Shown: positions 7,983 to 16,510 of the stretch, one piece after another
How positions within the stretch are numbered: position 1 is the stretch's first letter
Layout of the letters: every line of letters starts with the position of its first letter
From: Pseudodesulfovibrio thermohalotolerans
GTDB taxonomy: Bacteria; Desulfobacterota; Desulfovibrionia; Desulfovibrionales; Desulfovibrionaceae
Assembly: GCF_021353295.2 (NCBI RefSeq)
Contig: NZ_CP120635.1
Span: forward strand, 559,501 to 623,500
Direction of reading: 5' to 3'
DNA: 64,000 bases
Notes under the pieces: generated by a model
What the model was told of the DNA's origin: nothing
Databases searched by the model: none
What the model saw: only the letters and a program-made list of their open reading frames with translations
Program-made: the position numbers and the translations under genes

Positions 7983-8990
7983 ATGGATATGACGATTGCT
8001 GATTTGAAAAGATTCAATGAGTTCCTGGATTCAACGCTTGATCCAAGGGATTTGGATGAGGCATTTATCACTTCAAGGCAAGTTGAGCTGGAGGACATAT
8101 CCAAGAATTCCGATGGTAAATATTTGCCTCTTATTGCCTTGAGCTATGCGAAGTTGCTGGAGTTGACCGTTCTATTGGCTGGAAGGTGTTCCGACAATGG
8201 CCAACTCGTGGATTTTGGGGACCTTGTGGTAAATCCTCGGCACATGGACGTCTGCATCCTGAATACTGGTTTGATAAAAGAGGATTTCGGCATCACTGAC
8301 AATATCCCGCTTTGGTTCAAGAGACAGGTGCGAGAGAGGGCTGGGGACCAATATTCTGAAGATCTGGGAAGAATGGTTGTTGATCCGGTTCTGCTGTCAC
8401 ACTTTGTTGAAAATGGGTTGCTGCTGAGAACGGTGAAAAAGGATAGGCATAGGCGATTGAGCGATCAGTTCCGGTATTGCATTTCGGATGAGCCCCGGTT
8501 TGCTTTTTCAACATATGGTGAGCGGGTTACACCTGTCGTCCATGACGCGGTAAAAGTGCTTGGTTGCGGATGCGGAAGGGCCGAGTGTCCCGATGTCGCA
8601 TCCTGGCTCGCCGACAGCACAGTGTTGAATATAGTTAAAGGTGCTTTGAAAACCGATCTCATGGATGTGTTGCGTGAACTCCTGTCAACTGATTACCTGA
8701 AATCAATTGATAAAAAATTTGAAAAAGCCTGTAACTCTCTGCACTATGTAAGCATGGGAAGGAAAAATTATTCTAATTTTCCGTATGGTGAAGTAAACAT
8801 ATCAGAGTGGGATGAGATCAATAGCACACTGTGTTATTTCAATCTGGATGGTTATGGTGTCATTCAGTCGGAATTGGATGAAAGCCTTTCCAATCCCTGT
8901 TACAGAAGCCCATTTTTGGACATATCGTTGTACAATGCATCCATGCCGCAGGACGCAATTCAGACACGAATGGCCAGGAATTTCATGTAA
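7983..8990 (+). CDS. Orphan island protein, unknown function
   Basis: 335 aa, not recognised. An ACGGAGTGAAAG stretch upstream of the ATG can serve as ribosome-binding site. The protein looks soluble and mixed alpha/beta with no signal peptide. A cysteine cluster GCGCGRAEC at about residues 193-201 could bind metal, and a Leu-rich helical segment follows. Base composition is AT-richer than the core genome. It is the only gene between the two tRNA-Asp scars, so it is the likely cargo of a small integrated element. Confidence 0.65.
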   Translation: MDMTIADLKRFNEFLDSTLDPRDLDEAFITSRQVELEDISKNSDGKYLPLIALSYAKLLELTVLLAGRCSDNGQLVDFGDLVVNPRHMDVCILNTGLIKEDFGITDNIPLWFKRQVRERAGDQYSEDLGRMVVDPVLLSHFVENGLLLRTVKKDRHRRLSDQFRYCISDEPRFAFSTYGERVTPVVHDAVKVLGCGCGRAECPDVASWLADSTVLNIVKGALKTDLMDVLRELLSTDYLKSIDKKFEKACNSLHYVSMGRKNYSNFPYGEVNISEWDEINSTLCYFNLDGYGVIQSELDESLSNPCYRSPFLDISLYNASMPQDAIQTRMARNFM

Positions 8991-9075
8991 CGTTTCCGCA
9001 TCACTTGACAGGCCCAAGCAATCTTGGAAAACCGACCAACTGAATTCATGAGCCACGTCGGGCGGCTTCATTCCG

Positions 9076-9118
9076 GTCACGCCGGAGGCCGCGAGTTCGA
9101 GTCTCGTCGCCTCCGCCA
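9076..9118 (+). other. Second tRNA-Asp(GTC) 3' fragment, attachment site of outer element
   Basis: It begins GTCACGCCGGAGGCCG, identical over 16 bases to the first fragment, and ends in GCCTCCGCCA. Across 43 aligned bases there are five differences. Four of them form two compensated T-stem pairs (A-T to C-G and G-C to A-T), so both versions keep the stem GCGAG/CTCGT or GAGGG/CCCTT. No 5' tRNA half precedes it. It marks the right boundary of the mobile region; the intact tRNA gene should lie left of the window. Confidence 0.75.
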
Positions 9119-9453
9119 GCCACAAAAGCAGCTAAGGTAGCTGGTTACGATAGGAAGTCCAGGGGGGCTTCCCCGGGCTTTCTGCGTTTGCATACCCCCC
9201 GATGCGGTTTTTGCGTAAAAAGCCAATGTAAAGAAGTCTTCCGTTGAATGCGCCAACGAGCGTGACGCAAGTAGATGAAGCGGCAGGCCGAGTCTTCCTA
9301 ATTGCCTAGTTCCATAGCAGCCCTTTGTCTTGTCTGTGTCCATAGGCGTTATTGATAAGTTGAATGCGTAGGGAGCGGGTGCTGCTAAATATCTATTGGC
9401 CATGGTTTCCTATATTGGATATTTGAGCAATTGGTCGGACTTGGAGACGCGTT
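9119..9453 (+). other. Intergenic region, no gene
   Basis: A weak GC-rich hairpin (about 9160-9180, CCAGGGGGGCTTCCCCGGG) may end transcription after the tRNA scar. The remainder presumably contains the promoter of the gene at 9454, but I cannot assign -35 and -10 boxes confidently. No coding capacity is supported. Confidence 0.5.
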
Positions 9454-10281
9454 ATGTGGGCTGATTCATTGTTGGAACAGGGGGCCGGGGCTCTGAATGA
9501 AGATTGGCTTATCGTGGATGGCGATCTTTTTGGCGTGTTCGACGGCTGTACCAGCCTGACTCCCGCCACCTATGAGGGTGGGCGTACGGGCGGTTTTCTG
9601 GCTTCACATATTGCCGCCGAGGCATTCCAGGGAAAGAGGGCGTCGCTGACCGAATCGGCCGAGCTTGCCAACCGGTCGATCCGACTGGGCATGGTCGAGC
9701 GTGGTGTCGATTTGACCGACAAGCGGAATCTCTGGAGCGTCAGCGCGGCAGTGGTACGCATACAAAACGGCGTGATGGAGTGGGTACAGATCGGTGATTG
9801 CCGAATTCTGTGCGTTCGTCGCAACGGCGGCTTCAGCTTGCTGTGCGATATTCCCCACCAGGATGTTGAGACTTTGAGTCTGTGGCAGGAAGCGGCGTCA
9901 TTTACGGACGCACCAATCGGCGTGGCCATGCATGAACAGATCGTCAAGGTCCGCCGCCGTATGAATGAAGACTATGGCGTCTTCAGCGGCGAGCCGGAAG
10001 CCATGGCTTTTCTCCAGACCGGATCGTGCCCGCTCGACGATATCGGCCATGTGCTGCTGTTCACCGATGGGCTTTTACTGCCCGTCGAAAACCCCCGCGA
10101 GGAGCGGGGATATGGCGAACTCGTCGGCCTGTATCTCCGTTCAGGCCTCCAGGGGGTCCGCGACCATATCCGGCGCATTGAGGCTACTGATGCCGGATGC
10201 CGCATCTATCCCCGTTTCAAGACCCATGATGACATCGCAGCCATCGCCATTGACTGCCGTTCCGGGATTCACCCGGACTAG
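9454..10281 (+). CDS. PP2C-like serine/threonine phosphatase
   Basis: 275 aa. It matches the PP2C (PPM) phosphatase fold: an N-terminal NEDWLIVDGDLFGVFDG with the metal-binding Asp residues, a central WVQIGDCRILC, LLFTDGLLLP, and a C-terminal THDDIAAIAID. No membrane segment or sensor domain is present. GGAGACG precedes the ATG. The ABC importer genes follow after 44 bp in the same direction, so it probably belongs to their operon and may adjust transport or its regulation by dephosphorylation. The substrate is unknown. Confidence 0.8.
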   Translation: MWADSLLEQGAGALNEDWLIVDGDLFGVFDGCTSLTPATYEGGRTGGFLASHIAAEAFQGKRASLTESAELANRSIRLGMVERGVDLTDKRNLWSVSAAVVRIQNGVMEWVQIGDCRILCVRRNGGFSLLCDIPHQDVETLSLWQEAASFTDAPIGVAMHEQIVKVRRRMNEDYGVFSGEPEAMAFLQTGSCPLDDIGHVLLFTDGLLLPVENPREERGYGELVGLYLRSGLQGVRDHIRRIEATDAGCRIYPRFKTHDDIAAIAIDCRSGIHPD

Positions 10282-10325
10282 GGATATCTTTGCTTTTCAA
10301 CATACAACTTTGATGGAGGGCTTTC

Positions 10326-11366
10326 ATGAACTTCATGCATGCTGTCAAAAGGGGAGTTTTTGCCCTGCTCATCGCCTTGCTGCCTGCGGTCGCAATGGCT
10401 TCGGGCGCGCAACTGGAAGAGAAAGTAGTGGTCTACTCGACCCATGGGGAGTCCATGCTCGAGCTGGTGGCTGACGAATTCGAGGCCGCTACCGGCGTCA
10501 AAGTCGAGTTCATCAACCTCAAGGGAGAGCTGGCCGACCGGGTGAGAGCGGAAAAAGCCAATCCGCAGTCGGACGTCATGTACGGTGCGCCGTCCTCCGT
10601 GTACCAGGAGCTCAAGGCGGAAGACCTGTTCGACCGGTTCACCCCGGCATGGGCGGACAATATCAATCCCCTCTTCAAGGACAAGGAAGGCTACTGGTAC
10701 GGTACCATCCAGACTCCCGTGCTGATGTTCTACAACACCGAAATGATGAGTAAGGCCGACGCCCCCAAGGATTGGTGGGACCTGGCCGATCCCCGGTATA
10801 AAGGATTGATCGTCTCCCGCAACGCCCTGTCCTCCTCCGCCCGTGCAACGTATTCCGCCCTGTTGCAGCAGTTCGACAAGAAGGGCGATCTCGATGACGG
10901 CTGGAAGTTCCTCAAGGGTATGGACGCCAATGTCAAGCGGTACTACGGGAGCGGCTCCCTCCAGTATCAGGCCGTCGGCCGCAAGGAGGCCGCCGTCAGC
11001 TTTGCCGTTCTCAACTCCGTCATTGACAACAAGATCAAGAACAAGATGCCCTTGGAAATTATCGATGCAAAAAGCGGCTCCCCGGTGATCACCGACGGTA
11101 TCGCCGTCATCAAGGGGGCCAAGCACCCCAACGCAGCACGGGCATTTGTGGAGTTCACGGGCGGCGCAAAGGTGCAGGCCCTGCTTGCCAACAAGTTCAA
11201 TCGCATGCCAACGTTGCCCGAGGCTCTGGCGGCCGCTCCCAAATGGATGAGCGAAATCTCCTTCCGCGTCATGGACGTCGACTGGGGCGCTCTGGCCGCA
11301 AAACAGTCGCAGTGGATGCAGTACTGGGATTCGGAAATCAAGGATTCCGCCAAGGACAAGAAATAG
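10326..11366 (+). CDS. ABC transporter periplasmic substrate-binding protein (Fe3+/2-aminoethylphosphonate type)
   Basis: 346 aa with a clear signal peptide (positive start, hydrophobic FALLIALLPAVAMA, cleavage near ASG at about 25). The mature part begins KVVVYSTHGESMLELVADEF, typical of the family that includes FbpA-like ferric and PhnS-like aminoethylphosphonate binding proteins. It should capture the ligand in the periplasm and deliver it to the permease at 12435. GGAGGG precedes the start; an alternative ATG lies at 10335. Sequence alone does not decide between iron and phosphonate ligands. Confidence 0.85.
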   Translation: MNFMHAVKRGVFALLIALLPAVAMASGAQLEEKVVVYSTHGESMLELVADEFEAATGVKVEFINLKGELADRVRAEKANPQSDVMYGAPSSVYQELKAEDLFDRFTPAWADNINPLFKDKEGYWYGTIQTPVLMFYNTEMMSKADAPKDWWDLADPRYKGLIVSRNALSSSARATYSALLQQFDKKGDLDDGWKFLKGMDANVKRYYGSGSLQYQAVGRKEAAVSFAVLNSVIDNKIKNKMPLEIIDAKSGSPVITDGIAVIKGAKHPNAARAFVEFTGGAKVQALLANKFNRMPTLPEALAAAPKWMSEISFRVMDVDWGALAAKQSQWMQYWDSEIKDSAKDKK

Positions 11367-11375
11367 GATTGAGCC

Positions 11376-12422
11376 ATGGGACATGTCGTCCTGAAGGACG
11401 TGGGGATAGCCTTTAACGGCGTTTGGGCCTGTACCCGGGTCGAACTGTCCATACGAAAAGGAGAGTTCTTTACGTTCCTGGGGCCTTCCGGTTGTGGAAA
11501 GACGACATTGTTGCGCCTGATTGCGGGGTTCATCTCCCCGCAATCAGGCGCTGTCCATATCGACGGCGAGGATGTGACGCATCTGCCCCCCGAAAAACGC
11601 AGGGTGGGCATGGTATTTCAGAATTATTCCCTGTTTCCGTTCATGACCGTCCGGCAAAACATCGAATATGGGCTCGGCATCCAGAAAAAAAGCGCCCGTG
11701 AGCGGCGGGATATTGCAGCGCTGTACATGGAGATGGTCGGGCTTGCCGGATTCGGCGAGCGCTCGGTGACGGATTTGTCCGGCGGAGAACAACAACGTGT
11801 GGCGCTGGCCCGTTCCCTTGCCGTGGAACCGGATGTCCTGCTTCTGGACGAACCGCTTTCCAATCTGGATGCCCGGTTGCGCGACAGGATGCGGTCCGAG
11901 ATCAAATCTCTGCAGCAGCGGCTGGGCATCACCACGATTTTCGTCACCCATGATCAGACCGAGGCATTGACCCTGTCCGACCGCATCGCCGTGTTTGACA
12001 AGGGGTGCGTGACGCAGGTCGGGACGCCCCAGGAGGTGTACGACACGCCGCAAAACGCCTTTGTGGCCCGATTCGTCGGTGACACGAACCTGTTCCCGGC
12101 AACAGTGTCGGACGGCAGGGCGACCCTGGAGAGCGGGTTGGAACTGCGGTTTTCCTCTGCCGCCGGTGGAGAACGTTATGTCTCAATACGGCCTCAGAAC
12201 ATAGCTCTGTCCAGAGAGGCCGTGGACGCGCCGAATTCGTTTGCCGGACAGCTGGTGGAGCGCCAGTTGAACGGGGTTTGGATTGAGTCCGTCGTCCAGG
12301 TGGGGAAAACGGTGCTGCATGTGGCCGAGTTGAATACTGTGGCACGGGGTCCCGCCTTGAACCCGGGCGACCCCATCTGGGCGACCCTGCCGGAAACGGC
12401 CCTCATGGTGCTTGATGACTAA
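11376..12422 (+). CDS. ABC transporter ATP-binding protein (Fe3+/aminoethylphosphonate type)
   Basis: 348 aa. Walker A (GPSGCGKTT, about residues 38-46), Q-loop, signature LSGGEQQRVALAR, Walker B LLLDEPLSNLD and the switch His (FVTHDQTEALTL) are all present. A C-terminal TOBE-like domain (about 240-348) is typical of CysA/PotA/FbpC-type importers. It lies 9 bp after the binding-protein gene and 12 bp before the permease gene, in one operon. Confidence 0.92.
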   Translation: MGHVVLKDVGIAFNGVWACTRVELSIRKGEFFTFLGPSGCGKTTLLRLIAGFISPQSGAVHIDGEDVTHLPPEKRRVGMVFQNYSLFPFMTVRQNIEYGLGIQKKSARERRDIAALYMEMVGLAGFGERSVTDLSGGEQQRVALARSLAVEPDVLLLDEPLSNLDARLRDRMRSEIKSLQQRLGITTIFVTHDQTEALTLSDRIAVFDKGCVTQVGTPQEVYDTPQNAFVARFVGDTNLFPATVSDGRATLESGLELRFSSAAGGERYVSIRPQNIALSREAVDAPNSFAGQLVERQLNGVWIESVVQVGKTVLHVAELNTVARGPALNPGDPIWATLPETALMVLDD

Positions 12423-12434
12423 GCCGGAGTTTGT

Positions 12435-14117
12435 GTGTCCCCGTTCATGAGACGATGTGGGCGGCGTTTGCTCTCCGGGATAGGGATTCTGGCCCTGCTC
12501 TGGGTGCTGGTGGGATACATTCTGTACCCGGCCTTGACCTCCTTGGTGAAAAGCTTGGCTGGGGAGAGCGGCTTCAGCCTCGGTAATTATGCAGCTTTTT
12601 TCTCCTCGTCCTCCAGCCTTCTGGTCTTGCAAAATACGCTTGTACTCGGCGCGCTAACCGTCCTGCTGTGCGGCGTTGTGGGTACCGGTTTAGCTTTTTT
12701 GGTCCATTTTTTCGAGTGCACCCATCGGGATGCGATCGACAAGTTGCTGCTGCTTCCAGTGATGATGCCCGGCATCATCATTGTTTTTGCCTTTGTGCAG
12801 CTATACGGCGAGAGCGGGCTGGTGACCAAGACCCTGGAGCTGCTTCTGGGATTGGGCGAGGCTCCGTATGATTTTTCCGGCCTGCCCGGGATATTGTTCG
12901 TGCATGTCTACACGCAGTACGTCTATTTTTATCTCACTGTGTCCCTGTCCATCCGGCACATTGATCTTTCCATCATCGAAAGCGCGAGAATCCTCGGGGC
13001 ATCCCGGACCAAGGCGTTCACCTCGGTGATCCTTCCCTCCATCGCCCCGGCACTCATCACATCCGCAGCGGTGACGTTCATGACGGGGATCGGCTCATTT
13101 TCCGCGCCGAGCATCATCGGCGGGAGATACAAGGTCCTGACCACCCAGATACTGCTTTCCAAGGCCAACAACTTCATGGAGACCGCCGCCGTCCAGGTGG
13201 TTGTCCTGACCGTCTTTTCGCTGCTCTTCTTCGCTGTGCTGCGGCGGTACGAGCGACGGCGGCTGTTTTCCGGGTCGGTCAAGGGCGAGCCTTTCCGCCC
13301 CTTCAGGATTCAAAACACGGTCCTCCGCCGGAGCGCCGCCGCGCTCAAGGTCTTGTTGATCCTGCTGATCCTGCTTCCTTTCCTGACGATCATCGTCCTG
13401 TCGTTCGTGGACTCCGCTTCTTGGATGGTGAACATCTATCCCCAGTCGTTTTCCTTGGACAACTTCATGGCGATATTCGCCAAAAGGCGAAAGTTTGCCC
13501 CCTTCCTGAACAGCATTGAAATGTCTGTCCTGGCAGCGAGTTTCTGCCTGTTGGTGGCGGTGCCGTCCGCTTGGATCATCGACAAAACCAAGTTGAAGGT
13601 GAAAGGGCTGATCGAATTTCTGGTCATTCTGCCCTGGGCACTGCCGGCCAGCGCCATTGCCATCAACATCATCACGGCGACCAGTTCCCCCACCATCTTT
13701 TCCTTCAACACCATCCTGGTGGGCAGCTACATCCTGCTGCCCATGGGGTACTTCATCAAATCCCTCCCCATCGTGGTGAAGGTCGCCCATATTTCCTTTC
13801 AGGGGCTGAACCAGACTGTTGTCGAAGCGTCGAAAAGTCTGGGGGCAACAGGGAGCCGGACATTCCATAAAATTATCCTGCCCGTTGTCTATCCTGGCCT
13901 CCTGGCGGGATTCCTCTATACCTTAGTGCGCAGCATCGGAGAATATACTGTCTCGGCCTTTCTCTACAACGCATCCAACAAGCCCATGTCCATCGCCATG
14001 GTCAACGCTATTTTTGAATATGACATCGGCCTTGCCATGGCATACGGAACGCTGCTCATAGTTTTGACAGTCTGTCTGAGCATAATCATCGACAAAATTT
14101 CGCCATTGTTGAAGTAA
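12435..14117 (+). CDS. ABC transporter permease, two fused membrane halves
   Basis: 560 aa from a GTG start with GGAG upstream. About twelve hydrophobic segments are arranged as two copies of the six-helix BPD_transp_1 unit. Each half carries an EAA-type loop for ATPase contact (ESARILGASRTKAFTSVILP near 185 and EASKSLGATGSRTFHKIILP near 470). Such fused permeases are usual for FbpB- and PhnU-like importers. It is the last gene of the importer operon. Confidence 0.92.
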   Translation: MSPFMRRCGRRLLSGIGILALLWVLVGYILYPALTSLVKSLAGESGFSLGNYAAFFSSSSSLLVLQNTLVLGALTVLLCGVVGTGLAFLVHFFECTHRDAIDKLLLLPVMMPGIIIVFAFVQLYGESGLVTKTLELLLGLGEAPYDFSGLPGILFVHVYTQYVYFYLTVSLSIRHIDLSIIESARILGASRTKAFTSVILPSIAPALITSAAVTFMTGIGSFSAPSIIGGRYKVLTTQILLSKANNFMETAAVQVVVLTVFSLLFFAVLRRYERRRLFSGSVKGEPFRPFRIQNTVLRRSAAALKVLLILLILLPFLTIIVLSFVDSASWMVNIYPQSFSLDNFMAIFAKRRKFAPFLNSIEMSVLAASFCLLVAVPSAWIIDKTKLKVKGLIEFLVILPWALPASAIAINIITATSSPTIFSFNTILVGSYILLPMGYFIKSLPIVVKVAHISFQGLNQTVVEASKSLGATGSRTFHKIILPVVYPGLLAGFLYTLVRSIGEYTVSAFLYNASNKPMSIAMVNAIFEYDIGLAMAYGTLLIVLTVCLSIIIDKISPLLK

Positions 14118-14226
14118 TTGTACAGGGAGTCTCCAGCGTTTGACACCCCCAAAGGGAGGGGGCGAATTCGTCAGGCACGACTCAAGTCAGAGGGCCTCAA
14201 TCGTGTCCGGTTTAGCTGAAAGAAAA

Positions 14227-14299
14227 ACGTCCAAAATCTCCGGGAATTGTGTTATTCATTGGTACCTAACCAATGAATAACAAAGGAGAATTTGGACGT
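14227..14299 (+). promoter_or_regulatory. Long hairpin hiding the transposase ribosome-binding site
   Basis: A 13-bp perfect stem (GTTATTCATTGGT / ACCAATGAATAAC, 14251-14281) is nested inside an outer stem pairing 14227-14241 with 14285-14299 (14 of 15 pairs). The outer right arm contains the ribosome-binding site GGAG and the TTG start of the transposase. In a read-through transcript this fold would mask initiation, a known way in which insertion sequences avoid activation by outside promoters. Confidence 0.6.
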
Positions 14300-14810
14300 A
14301 TCTCACAGTAACGCAATCCTTGCTCAACTGCTATCCCTGATTCCGAGACATGTTTTTACGCAAGTCGAACGCGAGTTTCCGAGCGAACGAAAAGCCCGTG
14401 TCTTCAGCCGCTGGAATCAATTTGTCTGCCTTGCATTTATTCATATCGCGGCTCGGCATTCCATGCGCGATGGCTTGCGCAACCTCGCAGTAAACGCAAG
14501 AAAGCTTTACCACTTGGGAGCCAAGCCGGTGGCTCGCTCCACCTTTGCCGATGCCAATAGCAATCGTCCGGCAGCGTTCTTTCAGGCCCTGTTCGGCGCG
14601 GTGTACAAATAGTGCCAAGCTATTGCTCCCAGCCACAAATTTCGTTTCAAGAACAAACTGTTCAGTCTCGACGCGTCAACTGTCAAACTGAGTCTTGACC
14701 AGTTCCCCTGGGCTTCTTTCCGGGAAAACCGGGGAGGGATCAAGCTCCATGCACTCTTGGATCATGACGGCTTTGCCGTCATGGCATGGAGGGCATGGTC
14801 ATGTTGCTGA
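14292..14810 (+). pseudogene. Decayed IS4-type transposase (DUF4372 N terminus), truncated
   Basis: From a TTG start the frame encodes 106 aa (NAILAQLLSLIPRHVFTQVE..., the DUF4372 domain) and meets TAG at 14610. Beyond it, the same frame continues with clear transposase sequence (HKFRFKNKLFSLDASTVKLS..., including the first catalytic Asp, LDAST) until about 14780, then diverges and stops at 14808. The rest of the gene is missing. The remnant lies between the ABC importer and tonB; its left end is probably near 14200, but terminal repeats cannot be assigned. Confidence 0.8.
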
Positions 14811-14949
14811 AGAGATACCCGCTTTTGCCGTGTCGCTTCTTCCGCCATAGGGGAGGGCGGTTTGCGGTTCGGAGGTCGGGAGCGGATCGGATTTGATATG
14901 GCGGCGTGCCCGATAGGGGGCCGTTTTCCGCTATCTGAAAGGGAACGGG

Positions 14950-15474
14950 CTACAGCGCGTATTGGTATTTGACCGTGATGGCGATGGTCCAGGAGGGGCC
15001 TTTGAGGATGGCGGGTCGTTTGACCGTGCCGCTGGCGGATTCGATGGCGCGGCGGGCGGCCGCGTCGAGTTCGGGGGAGCCGGAGGAGTGTTCCATGGCG
15101 ATGTCCGTGAACGTGTCGTCCGGTTGGATGCGGAATCTGTAGCGGACATTGCCGATCAGGTCGGACACGTCGTTGCCCGGAAGGAACCGGCGACGATCCA
15201 CGGCGTTGCGGACCTGCGCCAGGAAGCGTTTCAACGCCTGCCGACGAAGCCTCTCGGCCGCCTTCTCGTGCTTCTCGTCCCCCTCTTCGGGGACCGATCC
15301 CTGTTCCAGGGCCAGGCCGTTGCTCGGCGAGGCCACGGAAAGGTCGAAGTTGGCGGGGATGATGATCGTTTCGGCCGCCTCGGCCGGGGGGCGGCTCCAA
15401 TGGAACTGGAGCAGGAACCAGTGCAGGCCCAGCGAGATGGCCAGGCAGGTCCAGATCAGTTGCCGGGCGTTCAT
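14950..15474 (-). CDS. TonB-like energy transducer
   Basis: 174 aa. A single N-terminal membrane anchor (LIWTCLAISLGLHWFLLQFHW), a charged periplasmic linker, and a C-terminal TonB-type domain (about 85-174: VRYRFRIQPDDTFTDIAMEHSSGSPELDAAARRAI...). It would pass energy from the ExbB-ExbD proton channel to an outer-membrane receptor. It is short for TonB and lacks a long Pro-Glu/Pro-Lys stretch. It overlaps the exbD stop by 4 bp; no receptor gene is in the window. Confidence 0.8.
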   Translation of the reverse strand: MNARQLIWTCLAISLGLHWFLLQFHWSRPPAEAAETIIIPANFDLSVASPSNGLALEQGSVPEEGDEKHEKAAERLRRQALKRFLAQVRNAVDRRRFLPGNDVSDLIGNVRYRFRIQPDDTFTDIAMEHSSGSPELDAAARRAIESASGTVKRPAILKGPSWTIAITVKYQYAL

Positions 15475-15908
15475 TCGCGGGTTCCGTCGGCGTCGTCCCC
15501 GTTTCGCGTCCGGGTGGCGATCACCAGGTTGTTGAATCCGGTCTTGCGTACCATGTCCACGATTTTCACGAACCGCTCGACGCGCGCGCCGGGCGCGGAT
15601 TTCAGCAGGATGTGGTCCGGTTGCAGGGACAGGGGACGGTCGAAGGTGTTCCGCAGCAGGTGGTCCAGGTCGAGCATCGTGACCGGGGCGGTGTCGCAGA
15701 GGATGTCGCCGTTTTCCTTCAGCTCGATCTCCATGGACTTGCCGGTGACGGCTTTGGCGGTCTCGGCGGACGGCAGCTCGATATCCACGCCCTTGGCCGT
15801 GAACACGGCCGAGATCACGAAGAAGATGAGCAGGATGAAGACGACATCCAGGAGCGGGGTGATGTCCGGCGAGGCCGATCTGGAAGCGCGCCGCGTGAAC
15901 CGGATCAT
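15471..15908 (-). CDS. exbD: ExbD/TolR-family proton channel subunit
   Basis: 145 aa from the ATG at 15908 (MIRFTRRASRSASPDITPLLDVVFILLIFFVIS). The single membrane helix carries the essential Asp of the family (PLLDVVFILLIFF, about residue 21), and a periplasmic domain follows. The start overlaps the exbB stop by 4 bp. Together with ExbB it converts proton flow into force on TonB. Confidence 0.88.
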   Translation of the reverse strand: MIRFTRRASRSASPDITPLLDVVFILLIFFVISAVFTAKGVDIELPSAETAKAVTGKSMEIELKENGDILCDTAPVTMLDLDHLLRNTFDRPLSLQPDHILLKSAPGARVERFVKIVDMVRKTGFNNLVIATRTRNGDDADGTRE

Positions 15909-16510
15909 CGGTCCTGCACCCGCGTTTCCGGTCGGCCGGTCATCAGTCTTGCCGTCCGCTGCATGGCGTAGGCGATCTTGTCGTACTGCCGGCAGAACCA
16001 TCGGTGGGCCAGCATGGCCGGGATGGCGATGCACAGACCGGCGGCCGTGGTCAGCAGGGCCTGCCAGATGCCGCCCGCCAGCATGGTGATGTCTACGTCG
16101 CCCGACGCCGAAAGCCGGGAAAAGGCGTTTATCATGCCGATGACCGTGCCCAGCAGTCCCATGAGCGGGGCCGTGGCCGCGGCGGTCGCCAGGAAATCCA
16201 GCCGTTGGTTGAACCGGAAGAGGACGTCGTCTCCGGCCGACTGTATGTCCTGCTCATGGTCCGCGCCGGTGCCCGGGGCAAAACAGGCCCTGAAGAAACC
16301 GAGAAACGCCGGGGCCGTCTCCTCGACCGCTTCGAGAGCCGCGTCGCCGCCCTGGGAGCGGAAGGTCTTTTGCAACTCTTTCAGCGCGGCCGCCGAGGGG
16401 AAACGGCGGGTGGTGAAGACCACGAACCGTTCGAGAATTACGGCCAGCGCAGCCACGGACAGGGCCAGCAGCGGCCACATCATGAATCCGCCCAGTTGCA
16501 GTATGCTCAT
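15905..16510 (-). CDS. exbB: ExbB/MotA/TolQ-family proton channel subunit
   Basis: 201 aa from the ATG at 16510 (MSILQLGGFMMWPLLALSVAALAVILERF). Three membrane segments are visible: the N-terminal one, then ATAAATAPLMGLLGTVIGMINAF and GIWQALLTTAAGLCIAIPAMLAHRWF, which are the diagnostic MotA_ExbB region. It overlaps the preceding CobW-type gene by 4 bp (ATGA), so the set cobW-exbB-exbD-tonB is translationally coupled. Confidence 0.9.
   Translation of the reverse strand: MSILQLGGFMMWPLLALSVAALAVILERFVVFTTRRFPSAAALKELQKTFRSQGGDAALEAVEETAPAFLGFFRACFAPGTGADHEQDIQSAGDDVLFRFNQRLDFLATAAATAPLMGLLGTVIGMINAFSRLSASGDVDITMLAGGIWQALLTTAAGLCIAIPAMLAHRWFCRQYDKIAYAMQRTARLMTGRPETRVQDR

Noticed and set aside
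7891..7992. 33-codon frame (MTSKRLWFSLSG...) just before the orphan gene
   Set aside because: No ribosome-binding site of note and no similarity; it could be a gene remnant but cannot be supported.
9127..9136. AGCTAAGGT shared by 7361 and 9130 as an extra attachment repeat
   Set aside because: Only nine bases are shared, and their position relative to the two tRNA fragments differs (before one, after the other), so it may be chance.
14118..14200. CCCCC-AAAGGGA-GGGGG as a terminator of the ABC operon
   Set aside because: Only five pairs and no T run; too weak to call.
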